From contig JASAND010028680.1 of NCBI GenBank assembly GCA_030248195.1, forward strand, positions 1 to 64,000: 64,000 nt of DNA, read 5' to 3'. Both the position numbers and the translations under genes were made by a program. Source of the DNA: Trissonchulus latispiculum. Taxonomy: Eukaryota; Nematoda; Enoplea; Enoplida; Ironidae. This document shows positions 47,433 to 60,110 of this stretch, in pieces (within the stretch, counting starts at the first letter, position 1; every line of letters begins with the position of its first letter). Under the pieces are notes generated by a model. It made no database searches. It saw only the letters and a list, made by a program, of their open reading frames with translations, and was not told where the DNA came from.

Positions 47433-48498
47433 GGGTGTGGGTAAAAACCAGCCCCAGCTCCAGCCCCAGCCCCAGCCTCGCACCAGCCTAAGAAAAACCA
47501 GCCCCTTCTCTCCCTGACCACTGTACACTTTAAACTAAGGACTTTATCACATAATTACGCATATGCGTGTAGACAGTATATAAGTGCATGTGCCGTCTAT
47601 GTGCGTTAATTGTGCCCCTTATATACAGTCATAAAAATATATAGGCGTATTCGACATTATATTTATATGACTTTGTACAATAAGGTAGGTCAAAGGAATT
47701 TATTTCCATTCAAAGAAATTAAAGAGTTTGAAATTATATATATAACGCTGAAAGTATTCCATCGAACTTTCAAGAATTATGACATAATTCTGATGTAAAA
47801 GAACACATTTTGGGAATTTCGAAATTAAAAAATCCCTTAATTATAAACTATTTTACTGATACCAGCTAATTCTAAATTTAGAATGGACGAGCTAATGCTA
47901 ACTTACATATGTCATGTAAAGTTAGCCCTGAAATTCAATACTTTTAAAATTCAAGATGTTTCAAAATTCAGGAATTTTTAAAAAGTTTAAGATTTAGTTA
48001 CAAATTGGTAAGATGTAATCTTTCTTCTGTCTGTTCAGTTTCTGTTAGTTTAATCTTTGATTAGTCTAGTATGAATAATGCGTGAATAAGAGTCCAATAT
48101 TGAACGTTCAAAATTTTGATCTTGTGCATCAGAACGTTATGATCAAAATTATATACTCTGTAGGTATCCTTAACAATTGTATAACTTCAAACTCTTTAAT
48201 TTCCATTCTTTGATTTCTTTGAATGGAAATAAATTCCTTTGACCTCCCTGATTGTACAAACTCATATAAATATAATGTCCAATACGTGTATATATTTTAT
48301 ATGACTGTATATAAGGCACAATTAACGCACATGGACGGCACATGCACTTATATACTGTCTACACGCATATGCGTAATTATGTGTTAAAGTCCTTAGTTTA
48401 AAGTGTACAGTGGTCAGGGAGAGAAGGGGCTGGTTTTTCTTAGGCTGGTGCGAGGCTGGGGCTGGGGCTGGAGCTGGGGCTGGTTTTTACCCACACCC
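47433..48498. mobile_element. 1,066-bp long-TIR element present only in B
   Basis: Ends GGGTGTGGGTAAAAACCAGC and its complement; target duplication AAAGATTT at 47,425-47,432 and 48,499-48,506. Inverted arms extend about 300 bp each (to about 47,740 and from about 48,195) and include CAGCCCCAGC repeats and a GGAATTTATTTCCATTC block. Segment A shows the intact target CTTTAAAGATTTGTGCC near 37,034. The 8-bp duplication fits hAT or Merlin-like elements; no transposase ORF is present. Confidence 0.82.
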
Positions 48499-49312
48499 AA
48501 AGATTTGTGCCTTCCGAAAGCTTAATGTATTATATCCTTGTTTGTTTATCAAATTGAATTTGCTTTTCCTGTATTTGAATGAATTCTTCTGTCTGTAACT
48601 AAACAATAAATAAATAAATTCTGCGTGCGTGTGCGTAGCCATATAAAAAAAGTGGTCGAAGCAAATTTTCAGTAAAGGACCCACGCACGACAAAAATCTG
48701 GTGTAGGCTAACCCATCTGACCTTGCCCATGTCCAAAAATCGCTGGGGGGGGTAGCCGAAAGTTGGGGGGGTATGTCAAAAATTCTGCGGGGGGGGGGGG
48801 GTAAAATTAGTCAAAAATTTTGGGGGGTTACCCCCCCAACCCCCACAAAGGAAAGTGCCCTTCGCTTGGGGCCAAATTAAGGATGACTGTGTGGCTACAT
48901 CGGTAACTGAGCGACAAAGATCGACACCAGTTCCACCTATGTAACTGGTCTGGTGCCCCATGGAAATAGAATCTATTTGGCACACTGGTCAACGCCCCAG
49001 GGAGCACGTGGAAGGATAATCGTCCAACAGCATCTCCCACAGCAAGAAGGAGATCTCCAACCGGACGCGCATCCTTCTCCCATTTTTGGCATAAATTTAT
49101 CAATTTTCAAGCCCTATTTTCGCCTACCACAAGTAGTGACAGAAGCCTATGAGCAGGTTTAATGTATAGTCAGGGGGGGGTGGGGAAAGCATCACCGACA
49201 AAGTTTGGGAAAACAATGGCTCACCCTGCTCGACTGGCATAAGATAGAGATACAAAATCTAGTGCAAATGAAAGTTCAAGTCTTGTACTTTAAGATCATA
49301 ATACAAATAACC

Positions 49313-49710
49313 ATACATTAACATAGGGTCGGGTCTTGGGGGGAGCTTGTCCCCAAAAAATTTTCAGGGGGCTTGTACCTTGAACAAAAATTTTCGGGGG
49401 GGCTTGTACCTTAAGAAAAAATTCGCAAAATTTTTCGAAAAATTTACGCTAATTTTATTAAAATTTGCAAAAAATCTTCAAAATTTTGCCCGATTTTCCC
49501 GAAAAATTAAACATTGTAGCTAAAAAATTCCGGCGCAGCCGGAAATTTTTTGAAATTTTACTGTAAAAACTAATTTTTTCCGGCTGTTTTCGGTTACCCC
49601 TTGGCCATTTTTTTGTTACCCCTTGTCCCCGACGGCGATAGGGCTTGTACCTTGTCCGGGTTGGGGGGGGCTTGGACCCCCCTCCAGACCCCCCCCGCGT
49701 TAACCTATGC
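49313..49710. mobile_element. 398-bp insertion present only in B
   Basis: Flanked by AAATAACC (49,305-49,312 and 49,711-49,718), possibly 9 bp with the preceding C. Ends show CATAGG and GTTAACCTATG in weak inverted relation. The interior is G-run-rich with hairpin TTCCGGCGCAGCCGGAA near 49,529. A has the empty site near 37,842. Confidence 0.7.
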
Positions 49711-50640
49711 AAATAACCGTTCCTGTCGATTGAGCCTTCGTGTGGCATGGGTCCAAAGTTGACACCCAAAAATTGTCCAAAAACTTAAGGATTTTTTAAA
49801 TATATAGTTACCGGAGTCATTTTGTGCATGAAGGGGTTTGTGGATGTGCTCTATAACGTAGGCTAGTCGGATTTTCGCTATGTCACACGGTTGAGAAATA
49901 GTGACCATCTTTTCCCCCCCACACTTTTTGCACTAGAGGGGGAAAAACAACGGTGTGCTTTTTTGCCCGCAGTTTCGCTTTTTTGATTTAAGCAAAAATA
50001 ACGACTAATTGTTTATATACTCATTTGAACTGTTATACCACCCAATTGACCTTCCGCTGCCGAAAAGCTCCATATGACCTGCCCCTGTGGAGGAATGCTG
50101 GCAAATATTCCCAGGGGGGGGGGGCAAATCATGCGGATAAGAAAATTTGGGTCCATAAACAATATTTTTGTGATATTATGAACTGTGGACATTCCAGAGA
50201 GTTTCACAAGTGTGGATATGCAAAAGACTACACCCGAAATGAATGACCCCTGAACACTTTTGTGCGATTTTGCCACCCATCATAAATAAAACACTCAATT
50301 TCTTGCGGGTTAATATTGCAAAATGGTGTATTTTATCATTGCAAGTTAACACAAAAGGCGATTAAATTATATATATAAATTGCCGGAAAAAATAAGATTT
50401 TGTAGACCAAAAATCTTAATTTCCTAGCAATGTTGGCCCATTGCTAAGTTTGGCTTATATATGATGGATAATACTGAGCCTGGCTGCAGGCAACGAGTTT
50501 TTAGAAGTACGTAGATTTTGCGTTTTATGCTTTAAAATGCCATTTATCTGCTGTTATGGTGGTAAAAGGAACGAAATTTGGTGCCATCTTTTTTCCCACC
50601 CAAACTTATTCCCCCCACGTGTGGGGGAAAAGATGGTCTA

Positions 50641-53056
50641 TATTGAGGCTAGCCTACTAGAAGTACAACCGAATGCTGATTTTACTGGTGGCATAGAAAG
50701 TACAGGCCAAGCCCTACATGTTGGTATATAAAGCGACTGGCTAGCTACAGTCTGTAGCGAGTAATAACCTTATTTCGAAAATCGCTGTTTCCCCTCCCTC
50801 CCCCTGATTATACTGTACATCGAAAAACGAACATTTTTAGCTAAAAACGCTTGGGTGCAGTTTAGGGGGGTCCCCCTCCCCAAATGTCGGATTTGGGTGG
50901 GGTCCCACCGAGCCAAACTTGGACCTTGACTCCCCCCAACCCAAACAGGTGGTACATGCCCCCTCCCCCGGTTAGGGGGAGAAACGCCCCCTAAAACGTT
51001 TTGGCGGAGGGCAATGTAAAACAGCTAAACAAATTATATACTAATATTTGTGTTTTTAAGCTAAAATAGCAAAAATTTCGTTAAAATTCCGGCGAAGCCG
51101 GAAAATGTTTTGAACATCTAAGGCGACAATAGTAAAATTGGGCAGTTTTTCGGCTTATGTGGGGGCTCCTCGAATGGGTAGGACCTTTCGAATGGGGCTC
51201 CCAGTAGAAGTAAGCCATTTCCTAACTTTCTCTTTGCATCACTCCAATGCACAGTTTATAATTATAACTTAGTTTAGACTTTTGAATACATTAGAACTAC
51301 GCGCATTCATATCATAGGGGTCGCGGTAGCGACCCTATATATAATATGGGTGAAAAGTGGCTGGAGACTCCTGCGCAGATTTCATTCGCAAATTGTAGAG
51401 CACATCGAGTTTAGTATATATGTCTGGGAAGTTTCAGCCCCGTATCACTTAACGTTAAAAAGTTGCGCCCCGGACCGGTTATGGCCAGGGGGGGGGGAAT
51501 GGGGGGAATTTCCCCCCCCCCCCGAAACTGTGTTACTCCCAGGAATTTTTTCCTTTTCCTGCCATGTGTAAAACGCCCATTTTTCGAAAAATTTTCGCGC
51601 CTTCGGCGCGAAATAAGTGCACTATACCATTATAATACGTATTTCGCACTTAAATATGAGTACCAATTACCCTGTTTGGTGTACTTTGACCACCTTCTGC
51701 ATCATTTGGGTGCATGAACATGCACTGCGCCTTAAATATAATTGTAATTTCAACGAATGCTCTGTAAAAATTCCACGAAGGTAACGAAATAGAAAAATTT
51801 CTCAGCTTCTGGGGGGCAGCCCCCCAGACCCCCGACAAGATTTTGCATTCCTCCCCGAAATTTTTTTCTGGCTACGCTAGTGGTTATGGCGGCGATGTTT
51901 TTTCCGGTTTCTCCTATTTGATGGTTGTATTGTACATAATGTTCGCCGCTTTCACGTGAACTGAAGCGGTGGGCCAACCTAAAAGGCTATATATAGGGTC
52001 TAGTAGTACCCTCTAAAGAATTTAAGATTGGCAACTTTTTTGCGCCGCAGCTGCGCCACAGCTCCGCAGTGGCGCCGCAAAGTCGGCTCAGAGCGAAAAG
52101 TGACCATTTTTGTGGTCGTCGCTCAGGTCGAACGTTACTAGCTGGAGCTGATTTCTTTTTATATTCAGAAATTACATACGTTTATTGAACTAACTAACGG
52201 TCCAGGTTGCGTCCAGGTCCAGGTCTATTCAACTTTGACAGCTCAAATCTTCCATACAGTGGTTTTCTGGCGCGGAGAATCGATTCCCGCAGTCTGTTTT
52301 ACCGAAGACCCACCCATCTTGCTGGACTGATTCCACGTTGCCGTCGGGAGGGTCAAGTCGGAAACAGCTTCCTGGAGGTCCATAGTAGGCTCTACCTGGC
52401 CTCTCAAAATTTTGTCTTAGTCAAATTTGGTATCAAATGAAAACCCTAAGTGAGCTGAGCAACTTTTGTCATAGAACTGCGTACCCATAGTCCTTCTGTA
52501 TATATATATATTTTTAGGGTCACATTTTGGGATTAAAATTTGGCAGGGATGCTAATATCATAAAGTTAATTCTACACGTATATATATAAATTGGAAGTGA
52601 AAGAAAATTTTCTCCCATACAAAATTCGATAGACGTAAACGCAACAGATTGGACGTAGACCTGCTGAACAGTTACTTAACTTATTGGCAGTAATGGTCCT
52701 CCTGCCAAGTTTAAAATCCAATGCCTTACGTACAGTTTGCACTGGTCGGAAATTCACAAGCATGAACCCATCCAAAGAGGGAAAAGAAAAAACTGAAATT
52801 AAACTGAAAAGCACTCTCTTTTAGCTGTAAGCAAGCCATAGTATGCCACTTTCAACAGGAAAAGTTCAAGTAAATGTCTGACTGCAAGATTAATTTTTGT
52901 TTCTTAGGCGCGTGGGGGTTAAAGTTTTCTGGAAGCTAAAGCGCGGGGTTAAATTGCCTGCAAATACTAAGCTCCGTAACCCGCTGCTCGAGGAGAAAAT
53001 CTTGTATAATATCGAACTGCGCGGGGTTAAATCTTTGTCGTAAACCAGGCGTACGT
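50641..53056. other. non-coding repeats of the right-hand family
   Basis: No gene. Holds hairpin TTCCGGCGAAGCCGGAA near 51,088, the hairpin module at 51,315-51,352, a GC-rich GCGCCGCAGCTGCGCCACAG tract near 52,033, and at about 52,416-52,465 one isolated copy of the core later seen in the 149-bp arrays. The block 51,340-51,990 matches 60,320-60,570 in parts (GAGCACATCGAGTTT, TTGCGCCCCGG, ACGTGAACTG). Confidence 0.55.
51315..51352 (+). repeat. hairpin module 1
   Basis: Stem TAGGG(G)TCGC with GCGACCCTA and loop GGTA, followed by ATAATATGGGTG. Confidence 0.75.
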
Positions 53057-53097
53057 ATTATGTAGGGGCGCGATAGCGCCCCTACATAATATGGGTG
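53057..53097 (+). repeat. hairpin module 2
   Basis: Perfect 15-bp stem ATTATGTAGGGGCGC / GCGCCCCTACATAAT with loop GATA, followed by ATGGGTG. Confidence 0.85.
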
Positions 53098-53804
53098 TAA
53101 AGGCGTCTGCGCGGCCCCCTGGAGACAGTGTTGGCCTGGTGCCAGCTAATTAGAGGTCTGGGAGGGGTAAAAATGTTACCATCGTAAAGTACTCGAGCAG
53201 TACTACAAGTACCACCATACTTTTGGTTAAAATTCCGAACTTCGAAATTTTGCACTAGGCGGGAGTTACCGTGTGTTTGTTTTTTTTTTCTCGGTTAATA
53301 ACGCTTTTCGGAAGTGCTTATGTCAGCGCAGTGTTGGAACGATATGGGCATTTTGGTCCTATACTACTATTATATGTTGGTAGGCAGGGTCCTCCCATGC
53401 AACCTTTTTTTGGTCATTTTGGCACCTGGCCAATTTTGGCTCTGTGCCAAGGCCCCAAAGTCGGACTTTCGCTATTTTGGCACTTCGGTTGTGATCGACT
53501 TTTTTTCACAGGCTAGCAGCTAGATCGGTTTGGTTTATTTTATTTGAATATTTCGGACTATGCGCGGAATGTAACGAGGGGGATTTTTAATTTCGCTCTG
53601 TAGCTTTCAGGAGATGGGCCCAAACTTTGCATTTTTTCACCTGTTTTCACGAAAAATTTCAAAGTCCCACTTTTACTAGAAATGGCCTAAAAGTCACTAA
53701 AAATGGCGTTTTTCGGCCTTGGGGTGGTACCCATATATAGTAAATCGGGGTCGCTGAAAACGATGAGCATACTGCTGAGGTCGGTGGATGTGACCCCTGA
53801 CCCA

Positions 53805-54600
53805 CAGCGCCCACCCACAGTGGGCCCGGTGTGGGTCAAAAATGAAAGTCTTCAAAAGTGGTCAAGTTTGGTGTCAAATGAAAGCCCTTGGCGAGGCGAT
53901 CAACTTTTGTCATTATGCCACCCACAAAAAGTGGCCCAACCGACTTGTGGGTGGGTGCCTCACCCACTGTGGGTCCGGTGTGGGTCAAAAATGAAAGTCT
54001 TCAAAAGTGGTCAAGTTTGGTATCAAATGAAAGCCCTTGGCGAGGCGATCAACTTTTGTCATTATGCCACCCACAAAAAGTGGCCCAACCGACTTGTGGG
54101 TGGGTGCCTCACCCACTGTGGGTCCGGTGTGGGTCAAAAATGAAAGTCTTCAAAAGTGGTCAAGTTTGGTATCAAATGAAAGCCCTTGGCGAGGCGATCA
54201 ACTTTTGTCATTATGCCACCCACAAAAAGTGGCCCCACCGACCTGTGGGTGGGTGCCCCACCCACAGTGGGTCCGGTGTGGGTCAAAAATGAAAGTCTTC
54301 AAAAGTGGTCAAGTTTGGTGTCAAATGAAAGGCCTTGGTGAGGCGATCAACTTTTGTCATTATACCACCTCCAAAAAGTGGCCCCACCGACCTGTGGGAG
54401 GGTGCCTCACCCACTGTGGGTCCGGTGTGGGTCAAAAATGAAAGTCTTCAAAAGTGGTCAAGTTTGATATCAAATGAAAGCCCTTGGCGAGGCGATCAAC
54501 TTTTGTCATTATGCCACCCACAAAAAGTAGCCCCACCGACCTGTGGGTGGGTGGCCGGCGTGGGTCAAAGATTAAAGTCTTCAAAAGTAGTCATGTTTGG
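53805..54600. repeat. 149-bp tandem array, about five copies
   Basis: The GGTCCGGTGTGGGTCAAAAA block recurs with starts exactly 149 bp apart (53,822, 53,971, 54,120, 54,269, 54,418). Each unit contains the core AAGTTTGGTATCAAATGAAA followed by GCCCTTGGCGAGGCGATCAA and TTTTGTCATTATGCC. As 149 is not a multiple of three, the overlapping ORFs shift frame from unit to unit and are not credible genes. Confidence 0.92.
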
Positions 54601-54706
54601 TAAAAAAATGAAAGACCATTTGCTCACATTTGCCCTGCCTATTGCATTTTTCAAGCTCCTTATCTGCGTCAGCTCACTGCTGGAAAGGGAACCTTTAAAA
54701 TGACAG

Positions 54707-54897
54707 AAGGACAAGTAATAAAAATGCTCCTCCGGAGCATGAAAAAGTAATATGGGTAGTTGTGAGGTTGTAAAATCAAGAGAGGACTAGTCTTAAAAAT
54801 GCTTAATATGGGGCTAGGTTCAAAAAAAGAAGAGGACTAGGTTGTGGGCGAATTAATATGGGCACAGCTTCGCCGAGCAACCCATATTCGCGGGACT
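54707..54897 (+). mobile_element. single arm of the AATATGGG TIR element
   Basis: Starts GGACAAGTAATAAAAATGCTCC with hairpin ATGCTCCtccGGAGCAT and ends at ...AGCTTCGCCGAGCAACCCAT followed by ATTCGCGG. It is a diverged copy of 63,127-63,307; no inverted partner was found here. Confidence 0.65.
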
Positions 54898-55125
54898 TTG
54901 ACACGCTTCGTCATGGCGATTGCCATATACACCAGTGTTCTGATTTAGTTACTGTCAGTCAATAATTATATACAATGGCAGCACGTTATATATTCGATAA
55001 ACTATATAGTATATATCTACTGAGCGTTTTACGACCACAAATAGAAAGAACCAAAGCTATGATTGTAACGCTAACGGTTGAATAGAAATAGAAGATCGTC
55101 GGAGAGTGTCCTGATCCTGAAGTTA
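54898..55125. other. no recognisable feature
   Basis: Short AT-rich spacer between the terminal arm and the next hairpin module. Confidence 0.5.
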
Positions 55126-55186
55126 TTAGGGGGAGCGCGTTAGCGCTCCCCCTAGTTAGGGGGAGCGCGTTAGCGCTCCCCCTAGA
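55126..55186 (+). repeat. hairpin module 3, duplicated
   Basis: Two head-to-tail copies of stem AGGGGGAGCGC / GCGCTCCCCCT with loop GTTA. Confidence 0.85.
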
Positions 55187-56080
55187 ATAGGGAAAATTTG
55201 ACGCAATGTGTATAATCTGGACATTGTTTGGCCTGGGGCCAGCGGAGGAGTGGGCCGATCGGGCTGAAACTTGGTGTGTGAAGAGCCTGTGGGCAGGGGT
55301 ACATGCTGTGAAAATTTCAGCCGGATCGGCCGGGTAGATCTTGAGATATGAAAATTGGCCCCCCGCGCAGGTCGCGTTTCTCCTCTTTTTTTTTCCCCCA
55401 GGGGTGCAGGTCGGAAGACCCTTCAGAGCCGTACTATTTTGGGTTTTTTTTGTACAAAAAGTTCCGCAATTCCGGGGAAATTACTTTCCGCGGTTCCCGG
55501 ACCCCCCCAGATGGCCCCACCCCCCCGGTGGGGACCCCCCAGGTGACCCCCGAAAAAAAACTAAGTCCGAAAATAATTGCACTTCGAAATAGAACGGAGC
55601 GAGCGAAGCCGGGCTCTCATATTGGGGTTTTGGCATGACCCAAGGGTGGACTACTGCATAGGCTATATTAGATGTCGGCAGGTCTCCTGTGGCGCCCTGG
55701 CCAGGGGTCAAAAGTTAACGTGTAAAAGGGGGGGGTCTGGGCCTACGGAGTAGGCAGCCCTATACATAAGAGCTGCTGGGCTGAGGTTTCGTATTCGAAT
55801 AGGAACCCCTATATGGTGAATCTAAATGGCCCATTAGTTTCGCTCTAGGACCTATCCATGTGGCTGGGGGGCACCCTGATGGTGGTGGGCCCTACCGTGT
55901 CGCAACTCCAACTTTAACCTCTTCTACAGAAATATCTACAGGGAGCAGGTCTCTCTTACTTGGGGTTTGGGGTGGGGTACGGGGGCACTACAGCATAGGC
56001 TATAGTAGGTTTCGCCCGGACCCCTGTGGCGCCCTGGCCAGGGGTCCGGACCGGGGACCGGGTCCAAAATGGCCAAAAAT
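55187..56080. other. non-coding spacer of the right-hand repeat family
   Basis: Resembles 53,100-53,200 near TTTGGCCTGGGGCCAGC. Pro-rich ORFs over C/G runs near 55,500 are not credible. Contains CCCCTGTGGCGCCCTGGCCA twice (near 55,687 and 56,022), a fragment of the following array unit. Confidence 0.5.
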
Positions 56081-57130
56081 CGATTTTTCCAAAAGTGACC
56101 AAGTTTGGTATCAAATGAAAGCCCTTGGTGAGGCGAACATTTTTTGTCATTGGAGGACCCCTCCAAAGTGGACCCAGCGGCCTGTGGCACCCTGACCAGG
56201 GTCCGGACCGGTCCAAAATGGCCAAAAATCGATTTTTCCAAAAGTGGCCAAGTCTGGTATCAAATGAAAGCCCTTGGTGAGGCGAACATTTTTTGTCATT
56301 GGAGGACCCCTCCAAAGTGGACCCAGCGGCCTGTGGCACCCTGACCAGGGTCCGGACCGGTCCAAAATGGCCAAAAATCGATTTTTCCAAAAGTGGCCAA
56401 GTCTGGTATCAAATGAAAGCCCTTGGTGAGGCGAACATTTTTTGTCATTGGAGGACCCCTCCAAAGTGGATCCAGCGGTCTGTGCCGCCCTGACCAGGGT
56501 CCGGACCGGTCCAAAATGGCCAAAAAGCGATTTTTCCAAAAGTGGCCAAGTTTGGTATCAGATGAAAGCCCTTGGTGAGGCGAACATTTTTTGTCATTGG
56601 AGGACCCCTCCAAAGTGGACCCAGCGGCCTGTGGCGCCTGACCAGGGTCCGGACTGGTCAAAAATCGGTTTTTTAAATAAATTTCCAAGTTTGCTATCAA
56701 ATGAAAGCCCTTGGTGAGGCGAACATTTTTTGTCATCGGTGGACCCCTCCAAAGTGGACCCAGCGGCCTGTGGCGCCCTGACCAGGGTCCGTACCGGTCC
56801 AAAATCAATTTTTTGAAAGGTTTTCAAGTTTGGTATCAAATGAAAGCCCTTGGTGAGGCGAACATTTTATCTCATTGGAGGACCCCTCCAAACTGGTCCC
56901 AGCGGCCTGTGGCGCCCTGACCAGGGTCCGGACCGATCCAAAATCAATTTTTTGAAAGGTTTTCAAGTTTGGTATCAAATGAAAGCCCTTGGTGAGGCGA
57001 ACATTTTATCTCATTGGAGGACCCCTCCAAATTGGTCTCTAGCGACCTGTGGCGCCCTGGCAAGGGGTCCTAATTGGTCAAAAATCAAAATTTCCAAAAG
57101 TTGTCAAATTTGGTTTTAAATGATAGCCCA
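56080..57130. repeat. tandem array with 149- and 139-bp units, about seven copies
   Basis: The GGAGGACCCCTCC block recurs at 56,152, 56,301, 56,450, 56,599, 56,738, 56,877 and 57,016, i.e. three periods of 149 bp then three of 139 bp. Each unit shares the core AAGTTTGGTATCAAATGAAA-GCCCTTGG with the array at 53,805 although the rest differs. Confidence 0.92.
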
Positions 57131-57227
57131 AAATGAGCAGAGCAACTTTTGTCATGTAATATATATATATATATAACTGCATATCCAAGGTTACGGTGCT
57201 GGTTGGCTTTTAAAATAGCCTTCCTGC

Positions 57228-57376
57228 CTAAGATAACGCACCGTGTAAAAAGTTCTGAAAAGGCCATGAACAGTGGCCTTCCAGCCTAAGATAACGCTCC
57301 GTGTATAATGTTCTGTAGAGGCCATGAACAGTGGCCTTCCAGCCTAAGATGACGCACCGTGTATAAAGTTCTGAAA
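57228..57376. repeat. 58-bp tandem repeat, 2.6 copies
   Basis: The CCTAAGATAACGC block at 57,227, 57,285 and 57,343. Each unit contains the small hairpin AGGCCA tgaacag TGGCCT. Confidence 0.85.
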
Positions 57377-57534
57377 ATGCTATTAACAGACATTTTTCCG
57401 TTTCAGCAAATACATTCAGTTGAACTAGAACGTTTTCATCCAGCTTGTTTGCGGTAGCTAGCTTTGCTTACATTGTATATATATGCAACCTCTCTGACAT
57501 GATTTTCTCTGCAGCGGAAAAATAAGCGAAACTA

Positions 57535-58759
<1,225 letters not shown>

Positions 58760-58989
58760 TAGTTGTTGAAATATACTTTTCTTATAAATGGTTAAAACGC
58801 TCAGAGTTTATCGAAAGAAATGTTCGGTTAACACTCGACTTAACTAGTATAGTATTATTTATTTCCGTGACGTGCTGAACAAGAGCAGGGGTAAATAAAA
58901 AATATTACATTCCGGTCCAGGGGTAGGGGAGGGGTGGCGAGCGATGCTGGTCGTATTAACCCACCTCTCTGTTGTCTTCTTTTTTGTTC
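58760..58989. other. no recognisable feature
   Basis: Short flank of the TIR element with no ORF or repeat seen. Confidence 0.4.
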
Positions 58990-60110
58990 CAGCCAATATT
59001 GGATTTTAGGCCTGTCCTGTTTTGTTTTACAACCCTACCAATATCCCTTTTTTTTTTTGGGGGGGGGGTTGTTGTTTGTATGTATGGGGGGGGGGTTTAT
59101 TTTTTTCGGGTGGGGAGGCGCGGGGGGGGGTGAAAGTTTGGGGGGGAGGGGGGGGGGTGAGGGGGTACAGTAAGCCGTTGTAGCTTGGGTTAGGGGAGGG
59201 GGTGGTTATTGTGGGGAAAAATGGGGGGTTAGGTGAGTGGGGGAAAAAAAAAAGTGAATTAATGTGTTGGGTTGGCGTATGTGGTACGAGTGGGTTGGGA
59301 GAGGGGTAGGAATAAAAAGATATTTTTTGTGTGTTTATTGTGGAGAGTGGGGGGAAGTGGAATGGGAGGGTTTGGGGGTTTGGGGGGGTTTGGGTTGGTT
59401 GAAGTGGGGGGCCGGATGCGTTGATTGTGGTTGGGAGGGATGTGGTGGGGTGGGGTGGTGTGGGGGAGAGGGGGGGGGCTTCAATCTGGTTCTGCCTGTT
59501 CCACCGGTGGTAGGAGCGCCCCGTATCCCACCATTCCATCATTTTTGAGGGGGGGGGAAATAGGGCCGGAGGGGGCGGGGCCGTTTGGTGTGCGTGGTGT
59601 ATGTTATAACAAGTGGGGAATGGCGGGGGGATTTTTGTGGCGATGCTTGTGTGGTGACGTGTTGTGGGGAGACGGGTCTTTGGGATCTGGGTTGGTGTTC
59701 GAGGTTAGTCAAGGTGGGCCGTCTGTTATGGTTATGGTGTGTTCGATTTGTGTTGTCGGGAAATAAGTGGAGTGTTGATCTTGTTTATTGAGTTTGGTTA
59801 GTAATCTTATCTAATTTTTTTTTTATTTTATTTTTATTATATTATAATATTTTTTTTTTATATATATTTTTTTTTTATATGTTAATTTATTTTGGTATAT
59901 AGTGTAGGGTAGTGATAGCGAGAGGGGGGGATGGGGGGGAGGGGGGGAGGGGGGAAGAGGGGGGGGGGGGGAGGATCGTAGGGGGAGGGAAAGTTTGGAG
60001 AGTGAGAGGTAAGAGAGAAGTAGAGGAGGAAGTTATGTGTGGAGGAGATGTGGTGAAGGGAGATGGTGATAGGGATTGATTAGGGAGGAGAATTTAATAG
60101 GGAGGGGGAG
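58990..60110. other. strand-biased G/T-rich low-complexity sequence, quality doubtful
   Basis: The plus strand is nearly free of C and A for long stretches, with many G runs of 6-12 and T runs up to 10. It starts and stops abruptly, and no sequence in the rest of the window resembles it. The Pro-rich minus-strand ORF at 59,542-59,027 and the Gly-rich plus ORFs follow from composition alone. Confidence 0.7.

Larger units (their letters stand above)
38936..50640 (+). repeat. duplicated segment B
   Basis: Second, slightly shorter copy of 23,691-38,935. Present only in B: the 1,066-bp TIR element at 47,433-48,498 and the 398-bp insert at 49,313-49,710, each with an undisturbed empty site in A. 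Single-base differences are scattered and few. Confidence 0.9.

Noticed and set aside
53703..54703. Overlapping 122-146-residue plus-strand ORFs with similar repeated sequence
   Set aside because: They are readings of the 149-bp array in successive frames; the period is not a multiple of three and no domain is recognisable.
55936..56839. Minus- and plus-strand ORFs of 66-170 residues over the second array
   Set aside because: Same reason: tandem units without internal stops in several frames, no start context, no family resemblance.
59027..59542. 171-residue Pro-rich minus-strand ORF
   Set aside because: Pure consequence of the G/T-skewed low-complexity sequence, which also has doubtful quality.
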